A stretch of DNA of 16,558 bases from Porticoccaceae bacterium (GTDB taxonomy: Bacteria > Pseudomonadota > Gammaproteobacteria > Pseudomonadales > Porticoccaceae): assembly GCA_019090225.1 (NCBI GenBank), contig JAHRWI010000271.1:1-16558 (forward strand), in the 5' to 3' direction. The position numbers and the translations under genes were made by a program. Below, in pieces: positions 14,367 to 16,558 of this stretch; positions within the stretch are counted from its first letter, which is position 1, and each line of letters opens with the position of its first letter. Below the pieces are notes generated by a model. It was not told the DNA's origin. It saw only the letters and a list, made by a program, of their open reading frames with translations, and did no database searches.

Positions 14367-14422
14367 CCTAGATGAGCAGGCCTGGATGAACAGGCCTTGA
14401 TAAACAGACGTCGAGCAAGCTA
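14367..14422. repeat. 14-bp tandem repeat between the AAA+ and VWA genes
   Basis: CCTAGATGAGCAGG (14367-14380), CCTGGATGAACAGG (14381-14394) and CCTTGATAAACAGA (14395-14408) are contiguous, followed by a weak fourth unit to 14422. The array covers nearly the whole spacer between the two genes and reaches the AAA+ stop codon (14420-14422). Confidence 0.85.
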
Positions 14423-15823
14423 GCCACGATAAACAAATTGACCTTGCATGGCATCTTTGCTGAGCAAATTATTGACATACAAACCTTCGAGAATAAACTC
14501 CACCGCCGAAGCCCGCAGCGCCGGATTATCGGATGGGGTCAGCCGGGACACCGCCTCCCCCAGACCAGGAATCTGGCCGATCACATCCTGATAAAACCCT
14601 GAATGCAGGCCTTCACCGGTGTCAACCGAGGTTTCACTGTTAAAGGTTGTGGCGATCAACTCGACATCATCGATGGAAAAGTAGTTGGCAAAAATCGTCT
14701 TCACCGCATTTTCAAACAATTGTTGCAGGACTTCTTCTTCCTGATCCTCCTCCAGCACTTCGAACTCAATTTTGCCGGACAGCGCCGGTATCAAAAACGG
14801 CAAGTCTGAAATCCTCGGCGCAATAGTGTCGTCTTTTAAACGGATGGCTCGGCGCAGAGCATTGGCAATCAGGTTTTCATAATTAGCAATGGAGGCCCGC
14901 ACCGACACCCCTGAGCGCTGACTGATATCGGGGGATTTCCGGGCCGACTGACTCACCTCAACGACAATCTCTTTCATATATTCAGGCACAGCGAGGCTGT
15001 AGCCTTCAACGGAGGCATGCTGATATTCCTGCTCCATGATTTGCACTTCCTGATCCCGCTCGGTGGGGTAGTGAGTGCGGATCTGGGAGCCGAAACGGTC
15101 TTTCAGCGGCGTGATAATGCGACCCCGATTGGTGTAATCCTCGGGGTTGGCCGTTGCAATGACCAGCATATCCATGGGCAGGCGAACTTTGTGGCCACGA
15201 ATCTGAATATCCCGCTCCTCCATGATATTCAACAGGCCCACCTGAATACGTTCGGCCAGATCGGGCAATTCATTAATGGCAAAAATACCGCGATTGGTTT
15301 TGGGGATTAAGCCGTAATGCAGGGTTAGCTCGTCCGATAAATAACGTCCTTCTGCCACCTTGATGGGGTCAACCTCGCCGATTAAATCAGCCACGGTAAT
15401 ATCCGGCGTTGCCAGCTTTTCACCATAGCGCTGGTCGCGATGCAGCCAGCTAATGGGCGTGGCATCACCCTGCTCTGCGACCAGTGCTTTCGCCTGGGCG
15501 GAGATAGGCTCATAGGGGTTCTCGGGAATCTCGACACCACCAATAATGGGTGTGTATTCGTCCAACAATTCGACCAGAGAACGTAGTATTCGGGTTTTAG
15601 CCTGACCCCGCTCACCCAGTAGAACAATATCCTGACCCGCCAGAATGGCATTTTCGAGTTGAGGAATGACCGTATCCTGATAGCCAATAATGCCGGTAAA
15701 CAGTGCTTCGCCTGCCGACAATTTCCGAATCAGGTTACGTTGCATCTCCTCTCGGATCGGCAAGACCTGATGGCCGGACTTCTTTAACTCGCCCAGCGTA
15801 GATGAACGTTCTTCTTTTGACAT
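14420..15823 (-). CDS. MoxR/Mg-chelatase-I-like AAA+ ATPase
   Basis: This is a 467-residue ATPase of the MoxR/BchI helix-2-insert clade. Walker A is GERGQAKT at 70-77. The Walker B region is GIFAINELPDLA (179-190), where the usual FIDE is INE, so Glu185 is kept but Asp is replaced by Asn. Sensor 1 is VIATANPEDYTNRGR (221-235), with the arginine finger in PLKDRFGSQI, and a sensor-2 arginine lies in SGVSVRASI (Arg309). An acidic helix, LEEDQEEEVLQQLFENAV, is at 357-374. The ATG has GGGGAGG 6 bases upstream, a strong ribosome site. It precedes the VWA gene by 71 bases, the arrangement typical of MoxR-VWA pairs that remodel or insert metal into a protein client. No client gene is evident nearby. 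Confidence 0.9.
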   Translation of the reverse strand: MSKEERSSTLGELKKSGHQVLPIREEMQRNLIRKLSAGEALFTGIIGYQDTVIPQLENAILAGQDIVLLGERGQAKTRILRSLVELLDEYTPIIGGVEIPENPYEPISAQAKALVAEQGDATPISWLHRDQRYGEKLATPDITVADLIGEVDPIKVAEGRYLSDELTLHYGLIPKTNRGIFAINELPDLAERIQVGLLNIMEERDIQIRGHKVRLPMDMLVIATANPEDYTNRGRIITPLKDRFGSQIRTHYPTERDQEVQIMEQEYQHASVEGYSLAVPEYMKEIVVEVSQSARKSPDISQRSGVSVRASIANYENLIANALRRAIRLKDDTIAPRISDLPFLIPALSGKIEFEVLEEDQEEEVLQQLFENAVKTIFANYFSIDDVELIATTFNSETSVDTGEGLHSGFYQDVIGQIPGLGEAVSRLTPSDNPALRASAVEFILEGLYVNNLLSKDAMQGQFVYRG

Positions 15824-16240
15824 CTCCTGCCTCCCCTAAACGGTATGGTTTTGTCGTTTGATCATATGCGCTTCCAACACCACAATTAATGTTATTCGCA
15901 CCTAATAACTTACTATCTAACCTTAGCAGAAGTCTGGTCGACTTTCCGGCCCCCCTCCCAGCTGGCAATGAAATCACTATAGATAGAGCGAAAAATAGCC
16001 ACATCGGGACTACAACTGTCTGATTTGACGGCAGATAACCCAATTTTTGCCAAGCAATCCTCCTTCCAGGGTAATTTGGTGGGCACCTATAGAGCTTATA
16101 GCAGTCTAAAATCAGCATTCAGGTGCTGTCTGCAAGATTGCGTAATATTACGTAATAAAGCTGCACATAAAATTTTAACAATTTCTGAATTTTGTGATCT
16201 GCAAGAACATTCACAATGCAGCAGATCCAGATAAGGGTAT
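15824..16240. other. 417-bp intergenic region with palindromes and divergent promoters
   Basis: No convincing gene lies here; open frames across it have poor composition and no ribosome sites. It must hold the promoters of the minus-strand AAA+/VWA pair and of the plus-strand sensor gene. Visible structure: a perfect 12-bp palindrome CGTAATATTACG (16141-16152), and GATCTGC (16196-16202) paired with GCAGATC (16221-16227) around an 18-base loop just before the sensor gene. I saw no riboswitch, tRNA or clear terminator, and no convincing -35/-10 pair. Confidence 0.6.
16196..16227. promoter_or_regulatory. Inverted repeat just upstream of the sensor gene
   Basis: Perfect 7-bp arms GATCTGC/GCAGATC are separated by 18 bases, 13 bases before the ATG. 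It could be an operator or an mRNA hairpin near the ribosome site. A partial TGTGA and TCACA are inside, but with 13-base spacing rather than the 6 of a CRP site. Confidence 0.3.
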
Positions 16241-16558
16241 ATGCGTTTACAACCTATGCGTTTCCAAACAAAAATTCAGGTACTGTTCGTTGCACTTTTT
16301 ATTACCATTCAGGCTATAACGCTCACGGCAGTTAATCGCACGACCAAAAGTCATTTGAAACAACAAAATGAGCAATCCTTGCAGGTGGCCCGAATCCACT
16401 TCCAGCTCTCGCTCAAGCAACAACATGACGAACTGGTAGATAAAGCAGCCACGTTGTTGAGGAATCCAGAATTTACTCGAGCCATTATCTCCGCCAATCG
16501 ATATATCATTACCCATACGCTAAACAACTTACCAGGCGAACTTCAGACTGACCGCCTA
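16241..16558 (+). CDS. N-terminus of a membrane sensor protein (possibly GGDEF/EAL type), cut by the window end
   Basis: The frame is open for 106 codons to the window edge. It starts MRLQPMRFQTKIQVLFVALF: a short basic N-terminus, one membrane helix at about 12-30, then a helical, extracytoplasmic-looking region (HLKQQNEQSLQVARIHF, then AAIL-type helix AATLLRNPEFTRAIISANRY, then THTLNNLPGELQTDRL). This arrangement is typical of double-CACHE sensor domains in diguanylate cyclases, phosphodiesterases and chemoreceptors. The output domain lies outside the window, so the class is inferred. The ATG at 16241 has AAGGG only 3 bases upstream, rather close; a second in-frame ATG at 16256 is possible. 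An in-frame TAA at 16232 excludes a longer start. Confidence 0.7.
   Translation, partial: MRLQPMRFQTKIQVLFVALFITIQAITLTAVNRTTKSHLKQQNEQSLQVARIHFQLSLKQQHDELVDKAATLLRNPEFTRAIISANRYIITHTLNNLPGELQTDRL

Noticed and set aside
15735..16118. Minus-strand open frame running from the AAA+ gene into the intergenic gap
   Set aside because: It overlaps the AAA+ start and its ribosome site, and its composition (Arg/Pro/Gly-rich) is that of a random frame.
16192..16216. CRP site before the sensor gene (TGTGA and TCACA)
   Set aside because: The half-sites are 13 bases apart, whereas CRP needs 6.

Overview
The window looks like chromosomal DNA of a Gram-negative gammaproteobacterium, probably environmental or marine. 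The reasons are outer-membrane and periplasmic proteins, a QseB/PmrA-type two-component pair, a thermostable-hemolysin family gene, and AAA+/VWA partners. The genus cannot be fixed from sequence alone. No rRNA, tRNA, CRISPR array or insertion sequence was seen. The window opens in the 3' end of one plus-strand gene and closes in the 5' part of another.

Layout. (1) 3-110: tail of an unidentified plus-strand gene. (2) 148-1089: minus-strand short-chain dehydrogenase (SDR) with NAD-type features. (3) 1262-5333: compact minus-strand iron operon, read right to left as response regulator, histidine kinase, periplasmic cupredoxin-like protein, FTR1 iron permease and a probable outer-membrane beta-barrel protein. 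Several junctions overlap by a few bases, so translation is probably coupled. A periplasmic TPR protein (5461-6129) lies just upstream. (4) 6229-10112: second minus-strand operon, read right to left as thermostable-hemolysin family protein, AMP-forming acyl/aryl ligase, TenA/heme-oxygenase-like diiron protein and SDR. This looks like a small biosynthetic pathway with an unassigned product. (5) 10384-12027: plus-strand DUF429 protein and an aldo/keto reductase. (6) 12111-15823: minus-strand pair of a MoxR/Mg-chelatase-I-like AAA+ ATPase and a large VWA protein. (7) 16241 to the end: N-terminus of a membrane sensor, possibly a c-di-GMP enzyme.

Two signals link or cut across these blocks. First, a perfect CTTAAG-N5-CTTAAG element, the form of a PmrA/QseB box, sits about 45 bp upstream of the hemolysin-family operon. 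The response regulator of the neighbouring iron operon belongs to that subfamily, so iron sensing may control the pathway. Second, the window is unusually rich in short degenerate tandem repeats. The period is 14 bp in gaps between genes (5329-5356, 5387-5428, 12019-12088, 14367-14422) and 15 bp, or five codons, in disordered protein linkers (3491-3535, 12806-12850, 13921-13980). These repeats are not explained by any gene call.
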